From positions 109,374,549 through 109,438,548 of the forward strand of contig CM043953.1 in NCBI GenBank assembly GCA_014529385.2: a stretch of 64,000 nt of DNA, written 5' to 3'. The position numbers were made by a program, and so were the translations under genes. Positions 9,462-19,900 of this stretch are shown piece after piece (the first letter of the stretch is position 1; every line of letters starts with the position of its first letter). Source of the stretch: Adiantum capillus-veneris. Its lineage: Eukaryota > Streptophyta > Polypodiopsida > Polypodiales > Pteridaceae. Under the pieces are notes generated by a model. That model was not told the origin of the DNA and ran no database searches. It saw only the letters and a list, made by a program, of their open reading frames with translations.

Positions 9462-10621
9462 TTAAAGGTCTATTCCTTGCATCCATCTAGCATCTTCAAA
9501 AGGATAATTTTTGAACTTAATAATATAACATCGGATAATATTACCATGTCGTAGTATCTTGTCTTCATTCCGGATGATAGCTTCAGGTTGTAGCACCTCT
9601 TCTTGGTCTTCAATAATTGGTTCACTTGGTGGCTCTCCTTTGTAGGGCTTAAGTAGGCTCACATGAAAAGCATTGTGTATGAGCCAATGGTTGGGCAGCT
9701 TGAGTTGATAAGCCATCTCATTGATTGGCTTCAAGATTTGAAAAGGACCATAGTATCTTTTTGATAGTTTAGCATAATACTTTTGATGGCCCGTAAGATT
9801 TTTGCCCGTCATTTGCCTCAATTGAGCCTTGGGAAACTTAAGTAAGTCCCAATCATTTTCTTTGAATGCTAAGTCCATTCTGTGTTTGTCAGCAAAGTTT
9901 TTTGCCTTTGTTCAGAGATGGATATAACCTCCTTAATCTTTTGAAAAGATTCTTGTAGGTCACGGCTATACTCATCTCGACAGCCAGCGAAGATCTTCCC
10001 ATGTACTTTAAGTAGCAAGGGAATTTTAGGTCTTCCCACTATGATTTCAAAAGGTGCCTTTCCCATAGTAGTATGGACATTATTATTGTATGCATACTCT
10101 ACAAGGGGTAAGTACTTTTCCCATTGTGAGTGTTGATCTACTTCTTTAACATAAGTCTTTAGTAGATCACGAATTGTAAGATTGGCTATCTCACTTTGGC
10201 CATCCGTTTGTAGGTGATAGACCGAAGAGAAATTCAATCTTGTACCTAGATTTTCAAAGAGACCTTTTCAAAAATTAATGGTCATTCTAGGATCTCTATC
10301 TGACATGATGGATGTTGGCAATCCATGGTGCTTAAAAATCTGAGATATGAAGAGAGTTGCCATTTGGTGTGCTTAATAGTCTTTTTGACAGGGATAAAGT
10401 GTGCTTGCTTGCTAAACCTGTCGATTATTGTCCCTATTCTCGTATTTCCATGGATCGACTTGGATAATCCAAAGATAAAATCCATGGATATACTCTCCCA
10501 TAGTGAATTAGGGATTGACAATTGCTGAATTAATCCAAGTTGCTTTCCTCTTATCATACTTGGTCTTTTGACATACCACACATTTTGAAACATACTCTTG
10601 TATGTCCACTTTCATGGTAGG
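9462..10621 (-). pseudogene. C2 integrase plus chromodomain, frameshifted
   Basis: Three minus-strand frames follow one another. The first (10593-10282) has the end of the integrase zinc finger and the core start (ESISMDFIFGLSKSIHGN; IDRFSKQAHFIPVKKT). The second (10237-9869) has the core end (YHLQTDGQSEIANLTIRDLL; PLVEYAYNN). The third (9878-9462) has the integrase C-terminal domain (YYGPFQILKPINEMAYQLKL) and a chromodomain-like end (EDKILRHGNIIRCYIIKFK). At least two frameshifts separate them. A terminal chromodomain marks the chromovirus branch of Ty3/gypsy, in which it directs integration to certain chromatin. Upstream domains are deleted at about 10622. Confidence 0.9.
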
Positions 10622-10874
10622 CCATGAAACATTCATAGGAGAAAGAAATAGTTCCTTACTTATTATCACTCTTCTTTCTTAGCATACATAATAGCATAGT
10701 AATGAAGATGGAGAAGATGAAAAGCTTAAGCGTTGGAGCATGGCTCTTCGTTGGATTTGCATTCCATAGCCAAGAGTGTTGGTGTAGGCTCTCAATTTCT
10801 CAACAAGCTTGGAGAAGGAGATGGAGCTCTTGCACTTTGCACTTCACACGATGAGAGAGAGAGAGAGAGAGTGT

Positions 10875-10905
<31 letters not shown>

Positions 10906-11694
10906 GGGAGTATACCCTGCAAGCAAGCCCCTAGATTCCTTGGCTGACTCCTCTTCTAGCTCATGGTGGAAGCTCATTTGACCCCTTCAAGCCTGATCAG
11001 TCACATCTAGAGTGCATATCAAGCAAGCATGCTAGCCTTGGGACAAGTGTCCCCCTTTCCCCTTTGACAGAGAGGACTTGATAAATGCAAACACAATTAA
11101 TTAAATTAGCTAAATTATCATTGGACCCCTTGGCAGGCCAACCAATAGGCTTTAGGGACACCATGAGGGTAACATGAAGAGGACCTTGACAAGTGTCCTA
11201 GTTGTTTTCTTCACACCAAGCTTGCCTTGTGTGAGGGGGTGTGTGTGCTCTCTCTAGCTCCTACAATGAGGGCTCGCACCCCTTGTGTAGGGACGTGCTT
11301 TGACTTTTAGAACACCGTAACTTTAGTCATGGAGCACCTTAGTCAGCAAGCACTACAAGCACCTTAGTCAAAAAGCGCGACAAGCACCTCAAGCTTGGGT
11401 TGGGTTCCCACCTCAAACACAACCCTAGCTTGCCTAAAGTCAAAGGACTTTTAACATTAACCTTTGGAGGTCTCTAATGAAGCTAATCCTAAGGTCTTTA
11501 AGCTCCATTAGCTAGCCTTGCTCTTTGAGAGACCATCTCTCATTTGGACCCCTTTACCCTTGGCCCCTTGTTGAGATAGATCCATAAGCACATGTATATA
11601 TTCTAACCCTTGTTCCCTTTTATTCTCCCACATTTAATGATCAGTTTAATATGAGAAAATCATTTGGGTTGGTTAGATATTAGTTTTTATGACA
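10622..11694 (-). mobile_element. C2 5' LTR remnant
   Basis: On the minus strand it starts TGTCATAAAAACTAATATCT at 11694 and follows the C2 3' LTR down to about 10625 (GAAACATTCATAGGAGAAAG), where it stops abruptly against integrase sequence. The last part of the LTR, the primer site and gag to RNase H were lost in this deletion. It includes the undisturbed version of the site where CACTA entered the other LTR (10760-10780). Confidence 0.85.
10852..10908. repeat. (GA)n(GT)n(G)n compound microsatellite in the C2 5' LTR
   Basis: A GA run, then a GT run, then about 20 uninterrupted G (10889-10908). It corresponds to 8305-8362 in the other C2 LTR. Confidence 0.95.
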
Positions 11695-12101
11695 CAAAGC
11701 ACATCCCTACACGGGTGGGGGGGTGGGGGGGGGTGAGCCCTCATTGTAGGATCTAGAGAGAGACACACCCTCACACAAGTCAAGCCTTGCCTAATGAAGC
11801 ATCAGGGACACATGTCAAGTCCCTCTCCATGTTGCCCTCATAAGGTGCCTAAAGCCTATTGGTTGGCCTCTCAAGGGGTCTGATGATAATTTATCTAATT
11901 TAATTAATTGTGTATGCATTTATCAAGTCCTCTCTCTCAAAGTGGAAAGGGGGACACTTGTCCAAGGCTAGCATGCATGCTTGATATGCACCCTACATGT
12001 GATTGGCCAAGCTTGTAGGGGTCCAATCATTTTCTAGCATGAGCTACAAGGGAGGGTCAACCATGGAAGCTAGGGGCTAGCTTGGGGGGTATACTCTCCC
12101 A

Positions 12102-12153
<52 letters not shown>

Positions 12154-12833
12154 GTGTGAAGTGCAAAGTGCAAGAGTTTGATCTCCTTCTCCAAGAAAGT
12201 TGAGAAGTTGAGAGCCTACACCAACACTCTTGGCTATGGAATGCAAATCCAACCAAGATCCATGCTCCAATGCTTAAGCTTGCCATCTTTTTCATCTTCA
12301 TTACTATGCTATGATGCTATGCTAAGAAAGAAGAGTGATGATAAGTGAGGAACTATTTCTTTCTCCTATGAATGTTTCTTCTTCCTCTTCCCTACCCTCA
12401 TTCCCCGCTAGCTCTCTCCGCCTTTGAAGGTGTTTGAGGCCTTGGGACTGAGGCTGGGGATGGTTAATGCTTTCTACAAAGTCTATGTTATGCTCGTGAT
12501 GCATGAAGCTTTCCATCTTCATTGCAACACCTAGGTCACAATGAACACAAAGATTGTATTATACCAAGTCTCTCTTGATGGGAGAATCTATAATACAAAA
12601 TCCTATTGGAGGGGGGACCGGCTCCACATAAATCTGGTCCTCAACTGTTGTCAGGTTCTCTAACTCTCTCTCTTGCAAAAGTATTGTTCATGCCAAGTTA
12701 ATTAAGTATAATGGTTATGTTGCTACCGCTAAGTAAGTTCACCCTCTATGTTCTCAAAGTAGTCTCACAAAAATGCTCACTCTAATTCTCTTAATTCCGC
12801 TATTCTCAAAGTTCATAAGCCATTTCCATTACA
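11695..12833 (+). mobile_element. Chromovirus C1, 5' LTR, right part
   Basis: It resumes after C2 with the duplicated CAAAG followed by CACATCCCTACAC and runs in the + direction to CCATTTCCATTACA at 12820-12833, which is the LTR end seen also in C2 at 1361. Together with 909-1360 it makes an LTR of about 1.58 kb. A (CT)n tract lies at 12100-12149. The gag region of the same element follows on the same strand. Confidence 0.85.
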
Positions 12834-12848
12834 TTGACATCAAAGCTA
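12834..12848 (+). promoter_or_regulatory. C1 primer binding site, degenerate
   Basis: TTGACATCAAAGCTA follows the LTR end directly. It matches 9 of 12 positions of TGGTATCAGAGC, the initiator-methionine tRNA site common in plant retroelements. Confidence 0.6.
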
Positions 12849-13240
12849 GTGGTTTCTCTTTTCTTGCTTAAGAAGAGAGGTCCTTAAGTTGTCCATGAAA
12901 GGGTGGGCTTGTTCATTGCAATAGGGTAAGTGGGACATGGATGTATTATTTTGGTTTAGAAGGACTTAGTTTGAGGTACACTGCTGGGAACTATAGTTTT
13001 AATAATGGAGCCTCTCGAGGCTTGCCTTTGGCTTAACCTTTATTGAGCTACGAGCAAGCTCAACAGGAACCATAATCAACCAAGTAATGTTAGACCCTCT
13101 CCACTAGTCTTTGCAATCAATAGTGTCTAAACCACGGGTATGGTTGCTTGAGAACTAATTTTCAAATGTAAAGAAGAGTGGTGACTAAGGTTTTTTAGGG
13201 TACCAAAGCACAAAGTAATCTATACATAAGTTTAATTAGC
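12849..13240 (+). other. C1 untranslated leader
   Basis: Lies between the primer site and the first gag ATG. No domain or strong repeat is visible. Confidence 0.6.
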
Positions 13241-13971
13241 ATGGCTGACAATAACCAAGAGAGTAGAATGAACATTGGTAAGTTTGACTTTGCTCATGAA
13301 GGTGCTAATTATTATGCCCCCATGTTTCTCAATTATCTTGTTACTAGGGTGCAACAAGCTATGGGAAACCCTGCTTTACAAGCCGAAGGAGTTAGTCAAC
13401 AACTTCGTGCTTATGGGATTTCCGTTCTTGTCCAAGAGGAGTGAGAGCTTAGGAGGCCTCTTGATGAGACTCCCAAAAGAAGACTCTCTCCCATAAGAGA
13501 GGAGGAATCCAAAGAACGAGAAAGAAGCAAATCCCTAAGGTCCTTTGAAGATGTGGCTCCACAAAGACGGCGGTCTAGACGATCATCGACTCCTCCCAAG
13601 AGGAAACAGTCAACCCACAGTCATTCTCCTTGTCACTCCAAAAGGGAAGAAAGGAAACAAAGGACGAAAAGGGCAAGAAAGAGTCCACTCTCTTCTCCTT
13701 CTTCTTCACCTTCCTCCTCTTCTGATGAAAGAAATAGACTTTGCCGAGCAAAAGCAGAAATTTCTTGTTGGATTACCTGAAGAAATGGCTGAGTATGTCA
13801 ACTCTCAATGGATTGGTTTTATCACCGAAGTAATCCACCACACTATGGTTGCTTCGTGCATCAACTTCCAACAAGGGGCTAGAAGGAATTCCAAGCCCAT
13901 GGAAAGCAAAGACAAAAGTGATGCAAAGGGAAAGCCAATGCCCCACATTCTTCCCAAGGCAATGCCAACAA

Positions 13972-14148
<177 letters not shown>

Positions 14149-14425
14149 GTCTAAGGAGAAGGGACTTTACAAAGGTAAAAATAAACTCTCTCCCGAGGAG
14201 CTTGAAGCTTTTCATAAGGACCAAATGTTTTAAGTGTGGGGAGAAAGGACATGGCTATTGTTCTTACCCTAAGAGAAATCTTTGCAATGAGACTCCTAGA
14301 GCTTCCACGATCGAAGCTCCAAAAGGGGATGCTCATTGCAAAGGATCACCTCTCTCATATGCTTGGGGAAAGGTAAGGGAGCATGATGCCTTCATCTTGT
14401 TTGACCCTGGCTCTACTCACAACTT

Positions 14426-14430
14426 CATAT
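14426..14430. repeat. Target-site duplication of the Tat-like element (CATAT)
   Basis: CATAT precedes the left LTR and recurs at 24367-24371 after the right LTR. The interrupted C1 protease frame reads on across the empty site. Confidence 0.95.
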
Positions 14431-15027
14431 TGATAGCGGGAAACAGAGCAGTGCAATCGGGTGGCCTCTGTACTCGTGCACACTCCACAAACCACGCTTC
14501 ATGCAAACAAGCAAAGAACAAAACAAAGGGGGCACCACCCTAAATTAAGAGATTTAAGGACCTCACACATAGTGCACATAGGCAAGTGAGACTTCTGGCA
14601 TTATGATGGCATCAAAACATATGGCAAAACACATAGAAACGAAGCTTAGGGACCTTATGTAGCATATATATACACAAGACATCAGCTTAACATTACAACG
14701 GCATCTGATCATACATAACAAGGATATAGAGAAGCAAGCCAAGGATGGCATAATCCCTTGTCAAAAACAATCAACCCAGCAAGTAGGTATGATCCTACTA
14801 GCAACACATCAATACCTTAGAGAATGATGGCGAGGATGATGGCCATGGAGCATGAGAGAAGACTCCTTATTTAGGTTTTAGGGCTAGTAATGTAGCATAC
14901 TAGAGGGAGAGAGAGAGAGGGAGAGAGAGTAGAGATCCATCCATAGCTCCTCGTTGTGAGCAATGTCGTCATAGCTTCGTTGCTTGGGGAAGTGGGTGAA
15001 GTGTTCGTTTTGAGTGAGAGAAGGCCT

Positions 15028-15037
15028 CCTTATATAG
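15028..15037 (-). promoter_or_regulatory. LTR TATA box, left copy
   Basis: The minus strand reads CCTATATAAGGAGGCC, a good TATA box with an AG-rich downstream region. A weaker related copy, CCTAAATAAGGAGTC, lies near 14870 in a partial duplication of the same segment. Confidence 0.65.
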
Positions 15038-15524
15038 GTTTCTGAGAGGGTTTAGGATTAGGGATAAACATGCTTAAATCCGCTGATTGGGGTTACTTTT
15101 TGCTTAGGGTGGTCAACAGATTGAGGTCACCTGATATGTCACCATCAAGATATTCTCTAGAGTGATGTGAGAGGGGAGGGTAAATGCTGATTTTTCTGAT
15201 TGTGACACATGGGGATAAGGCCTTGACCAGCATTTAAGAGCAGGTAAGGTGGTTGTTGAAACTGGAGGTTCTGCACATGTCAGGGGGGGACCTGTTGGGT
15301 CCTCCTGAATATCAAATTCTCAAAAAATCCTCAACCATGGCTTCTTTTGACATGTGTTCTTTGAAAAAATCAGCATGTCTCTTTTCAACTCAAAAGTCTT
15401 TATCCTTGTTGACTCACCTTTACCATAAGATTTTCCCCTTTTCTCCTCCTGTAACTGCATTGTTGATGCCCAATCACTGCTTCTAGTAACAGTGAACTGT
15501 TACCTACCAAATACTTATGGTGCA

Positions 15525-15660
15525 GTAAAAAATATTTACCATGGGTAAAAAAAGCTACTGTAGGAAAAAAGTGATTTGTATTTACCATGTAGGTGAAAAA
15601 TATTTACTATAGGTAAAAAATATTTACCGTGGTAAAAATATTTACTGTCGGTAAAAAAGT
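15525..15660. repeat. Short tandem repeats inside the LTR (left copy)
   Basis: About six copies of a 17-25 bp unit built on GTAAAAAATATTTAC, which is itself nearly palindromic (GTAAA...TTTAC). The right LTR has the matching array at 23945-24085 with a slightly different unit composition. In this orientation it lies upstream of the TATA box, in the part of the LTR that usually holds enhancers. Confidence 0.8.
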
Positions 15661-15943
15661 GAAAACGGAGTATGCTGTGCTGTGAGTCCACACGAACATC
15701 CTCGTGTAAATTTCACTAGAAATTCACACCTAGAATGGGCTATTCTGTAAGATATAGGTTGTAGGCATGCATAAGAGCTCGTTCCCACGTATCTTCTGTC
15801 CATGGCACTTTTTACTCTTTGGTGCTTGTGAAGTAGATTTTTCTTCTCTTTCGAGATCCCTTGGACTAGAGTATCCTCATCTCCCCAACAACTGACTGTG
15901 CCTTTATTGCATCTTCAGAAGGGGTCCTAAAAACCATGCATCA

Positions 15944-15961
15944 TATAGCCCTCCCCCTTAA
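15944..15961 (-). promoter_or_regulatory. Polypurine tract of the Tat-like element
   Basis: The minus strand reads CTTAAGGGGGAGGGCTATA directly before the 3' LTR start. The run of G and A next to the LTR is the normal plus-strand primer. Confidence 0.85.
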
Positions 15962-16282
15962 GCTAGAGGTATTTGATGCCTCTAGCTGTAGGTTGTGCTA
16001 CAATAGGGTTCTCTTGAATACTTACCCACCTGGTACCAATTGAATTTGCCATGTTACTGCTTTCTTGGCTGATGCACCCTGTTTAGTCCTTTCTGATGAA
16101 TAATTGTATCCATCCATGACTAACAACTGGTCTCCTAGACCCTTGAAAGCCATACCCCATCCATTGTCAATATCCGCTTTCACTGGTAGCATTCTCTTTT
16201 TTTCTTTTTTTCTTCTCTTTTTTTCCTTTTTTTTTTCTTTTCTCTTTTTTTTTTTGAAACGACTATGTACATGATTGTTATC
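15962..16282 (-). other. Tat-like element 3' non-coding region
   Basis: Lies between the integrase stop and the polypurine tract. It includes a T-rich tract on the + strand (16195-16255). No frame of note. Confidence 0.7.
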
Positions 16283-16987
16283 TTAGTTGGAGCTCGAATA
16301 TGATGAGCTCTCCTCTGAACCATCCTTAGCATTGATTTCACCAGCATATGGCTGTGAAAGACGACATTGGTAGGCCTTCAATCGCCAACCATTTACCGGG
16401 GTCTGATGTACCTTACCATCTAGGTCACCTAGTTGGTAACTACCATTTGAGAACCTCTGTATCACTACAAAAGGGCCTTCCCACTTAAGCAAGAACTTAC
16501 CATCCTTCCGGCGATCAAAGCGATTGTCGTATCTGAGCACTAAAGAACCTTCCTTGATACCTTTCTTGACAAGGTTGCGATTGAGCTTCTTTCGTCTCTT
16601 CTCTGCCTGGGCTGCATAGTACTTCACTGCTGACTCTCGATCTAGCCCTAACCTCTCCAAATCGATGATTCTTCCTTCCACCTGCTTCTCTTGACTATCC
16701 TCTTGATGTGCTTTTAGAACTCGGAGGCTCGCTAGCTCCACTTCTATAGGCAATAGTGCCTCTTGCCCGTAAACCAAGTGAAAAGATGTATACCCCAAGG
16801 ATGTTTTAAAGGATGTTCTGTAGGCCCAAAGTGCTGCATCTAGGTGTTTGTTCCATGCCTTAGGATGTAAATGCACTTGCTTAGTGATGATTTTACATAT
16901 AAGACCATTTACCTTTTCCACAAGACCATTGCACTGAGGGTAGTATGGTGTAGAGTGCCTGCGCTTGATTTTTAACTTGCTCATCAA
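16283..16987 (-). CDS. Integrase C-terminal half of the Tat-like polyprotein (234 codons)
   Basis: It completes the integrase begun in the upstream frame. It contains the third catalytic residue in the context HSTPYYPQCNGLVEKVNG (Glu at residue 24), the following helix ALWAYRTSFKTSLGYTSFHL, and the C-terminal module with a GPF motif (KWEGPFVVIQRFSNGSYQLG). It ends in an acidic/serine tail with no chromodomain. The first ATG is an artefact of the frame break: similarity to the family begins upstream of it, in the same frame, back to the C run at 17018-17021. It was part of one polyprotein with 16996-21477. Confidence 0.9.
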   Translation of the reverse strand: MMSKLKIKRRHSTPYYPQCNGLVEKVNGLICKIITKQVHLHPKAWNKHLDAALWAYRTSFKTSLGYTSFHLVYGQEALLPIEVELASLRVLKAHQEDSQEKQVEGRIIDLERLGLDRESAVKYYAAQAEKRRKKLNRNLVKKGIKEGSLVLRYDNRFDRRKDGKFLLKWEGPFVVIQRFSNGSYQLGDLDGKVHQTPVNGWRLKAYQCRLSQPYAGEINAKDGSEESSSYSSSN

Positions 16988-16995
16988 TTGCCCGA

Positions 16996-19900
16996 CTAAA
17001 TCAGCTCGAATCCCGGTCCCCTATCCGAGAGAATCTCCAAAGGTGTGCCAAAACGGCAACAAAGGCATTCAAAAATGAAATCACTCACGTCCTTGGCTGT
17101 GATGCGCTTTGTGGGACGAGCTTCTGCCCATCTCGTCATGTACTCCACCCCCATAATGATGTATTCCTTCCCTGATTGAGTGCAAGGTAGTGGCCCTATT
17201 GCATCTATCCCCCATTTTTCAAATGGCCCATAGGTTTTGATTGGATGCTGATTTTCATGGGTAAGACGCCTTGGTCCAGCTTTTTGGCAAACCTCACATG
17301 TGCGGCACCAATGTTGTACATCTCGATGGAGGCTTGGCCACGTGAACCCTGCTTGTAAAATCTTTCTGCTAGTAATCTCTTGTGCAAAGTGGCCACCACA
17401 CACACCTTCATGACAACTAAACAAAATATCCTTTATCTCATGGGATGCAGGAACTCTCCTTAAGACAGCATCTTTCCCTCTACAATACAAGTCCTCATTC
17501 ACTAAGCTATAGCTGGTAGCCTTTTTTGCCAACCACCTACGTTCACTTTTACTCATACCAGAGGGTGCTTCACAATGCTCAAGAAAGTAAAGTAAATCAT
17601 GCAGCTCCTCCTTTCCCTGGTATAAAGGACTTTTCACAAGGATAGCACCTACTATGAGAGTTTGTAGTTCTTCACCTGCTAAGGCATCTGCTTCTCGATT
17701 TTGATCTCTAGGTACAAAGTGCACTCGAACTTCTTTAAAACCCTTCAACAAGGCCTTTGCTTCCCTCATCTTAACAGACAATTTGTCATTTTTACAGGTC
17801 CATACACCAACCATTTGCTTAACAATCAACATGGAGTCACCAAAAACATTTAGCTTTGTGATGCCCTGAGAAAGACAACATTGCAACCCTAAAACAAGGG
17901 CATGGTACTCAGCTTCATTGTTAGAATGAACCTCTTTTAGATGAAACCCTTTTGCAAAGATCTTCTCCTTCTCTGGACCTAATATTACTATGCCTGCTGA
18001 TGCCTTGTCTTTGGTCCTCTTGTAAGCCCCATCAAAATACAGACTGTGTGCTCCCAGTAGAACTTCAGGCTCCGGGATAGGCGGTACCTTACTGGGTGCC
18101 TCTTTCTTGGCCTTCTCATAACACCTTTGTGTGAGGACATCCGCCAAACAAGCACGGGTTGAATCCTCTACTTGTAGTGTGTAGTCAAACTCTTGAAGCT
18201 GCACCACCCACTTTGCTATTCTTTGAGACAATTCCATGTGTTGTAGGGCATATGGAAAAACCTCCTCAGTTGTGATCACCACAAATTGTCTCGGAAGTAA
18301 GTAAGCCCGAAACTTCTCCACTGCAAACTTAAGAGCTAGCACCAATTGCTCAGTTGCGCTGAAACCCTTTTCAGCAGCTGTCATCACTCTACTAGAGAAG
18401 TAGACTGGTCTCATGAGAGATGTCTTTGGGTCTTTTTGCATCAAGACAGCTCCTAGAGCTTCGGGACCTACACTAGGATTTACATAGAATAATTCACCCC
18501 ATGTGGGTTGTAGGACGACAGGCAATGAGCTCAAAATGGTTTTAACTTCTTGAAAGCACCTTTCACCCTCCTCACTCCATGTCAATGTAGTGTGTTTAGT
18601 GAGCTGCTGCAAAGGATAGATTGCCTGAGAAAGGAGATGTATGAATCGTCCCATGTAGCGAACCTTTTGAATGAAGGAGACTAGTTGCTTCACGTTTGAA
18701 GGAGTAGGTAAAGCTAACAATGTCTTTACCTTTTCAGGGTCAGCCTCAATACCATCTTGAGACACAACATGGCCTAGTAGAGTGACCTTGCTCTCACCTA
18801 TGTGGCACTTGTCTTTATTCAATTGCCCACCCAATTGGGCCAGACGGGTGAAACCTTCATCAACCTTAGACAGATGTACTTCCCTAGAGCTGTAAATGCA
18901 AAAATCATCAATGAAGACTCGTATGGACTTACCAAAGTAAGGTTGAAATACCAAGTTTATAAACCTCTGGAAAGTAGATGGGGCATTAGTTAAACCAAAA
19001 GGCATAACTCTATAAGCAAAACACCCCCAAGGTGTTATGAAAGTAGTCTTTCTTTGGTCTTCATCTGCAATTATGATTTGGAAGTAGCCTGAGTACCCAT
19101 CACACACTGTGTACCTTTCATGACCAGCCACTTCATTTAGTATTTCATCTTGAAAAGGCAAAGGAAAATGGTCCCTTTTTGTGGCTGCGTTTAGAGGCTT
19201 GTAATCCACACATACCCTCCACTTCCCGTTTTTCTTTGGTGCTACCACAACTGGAGACACCCACTCAGAATCTTCCACTGGGTAGATAAATCCTGCCTTG
19301 AGTAATCGTTTTACTTCTTTTAAGAGTGCATCTTGTTGCACTAGCCCTAATCTCCTTAGCCTTTGCACCACTGGTTTGGAACCTTCCTTTAATTGGATAT
19401 GGTGTTGGGTTACCGTCACTCCTTTAATGTGCTCGTAATCAGTTATAAAGAGGCCAACATGCTTCTTTAGTACCTGCAAATAGGGTTCTCTCTCTTCTTC
19501 TAGTAGGTCCTTAGCTAGCATCTCCTCTAAGCCTGTGGCTTCTTCCTTGTTTAGAGAGTCTTGACCACCTTCTCCTTCTGGGTTTCGCAGTATTATACCC
19601 ATGACTTCCAAAGAGCTAGCATCCTCCTCAGATGACTCATCCTCAGATGAAGTGCAGCTGCTTGTGCTCCATTCATCCATAGAAGTCTCCATCTCTAGGT
19701 CTTTTTGTCTACCCTGCTTCATGTCATACACAATTTTTTGTTGCTTGCCACCTACCTTATGATTTGGTCGCAACTCAAGGGAACCTGTCTCCCAATCTTG
19801 CCTAGCTTTCATAGCCATAAGCCAAGGTCTTCCAAGGATTAGCGGATAGCCCTCCCCCTTAGTTGGGATCACATAAGCATCAATTGAGATTGCCACACCA

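Larger units (their letters stand above)
1361..11694 (-). mobile_element. Chromovirus C2 (Ty3/gypsy), minus strand, internally deleted
   Basis: Reading the minus strand, the element runs from a 5' LTR remnant (11694-10622), through integrase and chromodomain relics (about 10621-9462) and a polypurine tract (9122-9106), to a 3' LTR (9105-1361). It is flanked by CAAAG on both sides. Gag, protease, reverse transcriptase and RNase H are missing: the sequence passes directly from inside the 5' LTR to the integrase zinc-finger region at about 10622-10625. A 6.3-kb CACTA transposon sits inside the 3' LTR. C2 inserted into the LTR of a relative in opposite orientation, which produces large palindromic similarity between 8.2-9.1, 10.6-11.7 and 11.7-12.8 kb. 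Confidence 0.87.
14431..15943 (-). repeat. Left (3') LTR of the Tat-like element
   Basis: Begins TGATAGCGGG and ends AACCATGCATCA on the + strand. It is aligned end to end with 22854-24366. Small open frames inside it (14563-14751, 15253-15486) recur in the other LTR and are not genes. Confidence 0.95.

Noticed and set aside
10622-12390. A foldback (long inverted-repeat) transposon with arms of about 0.7 kb
   Set aside because: The arms are the C2 5' LTR (minus) and the C1 LTR (plus) lying head to head because C2 inserted in opposite orientation. The CAAAG duplication and TG/CA LTR ends explain the palindrome.
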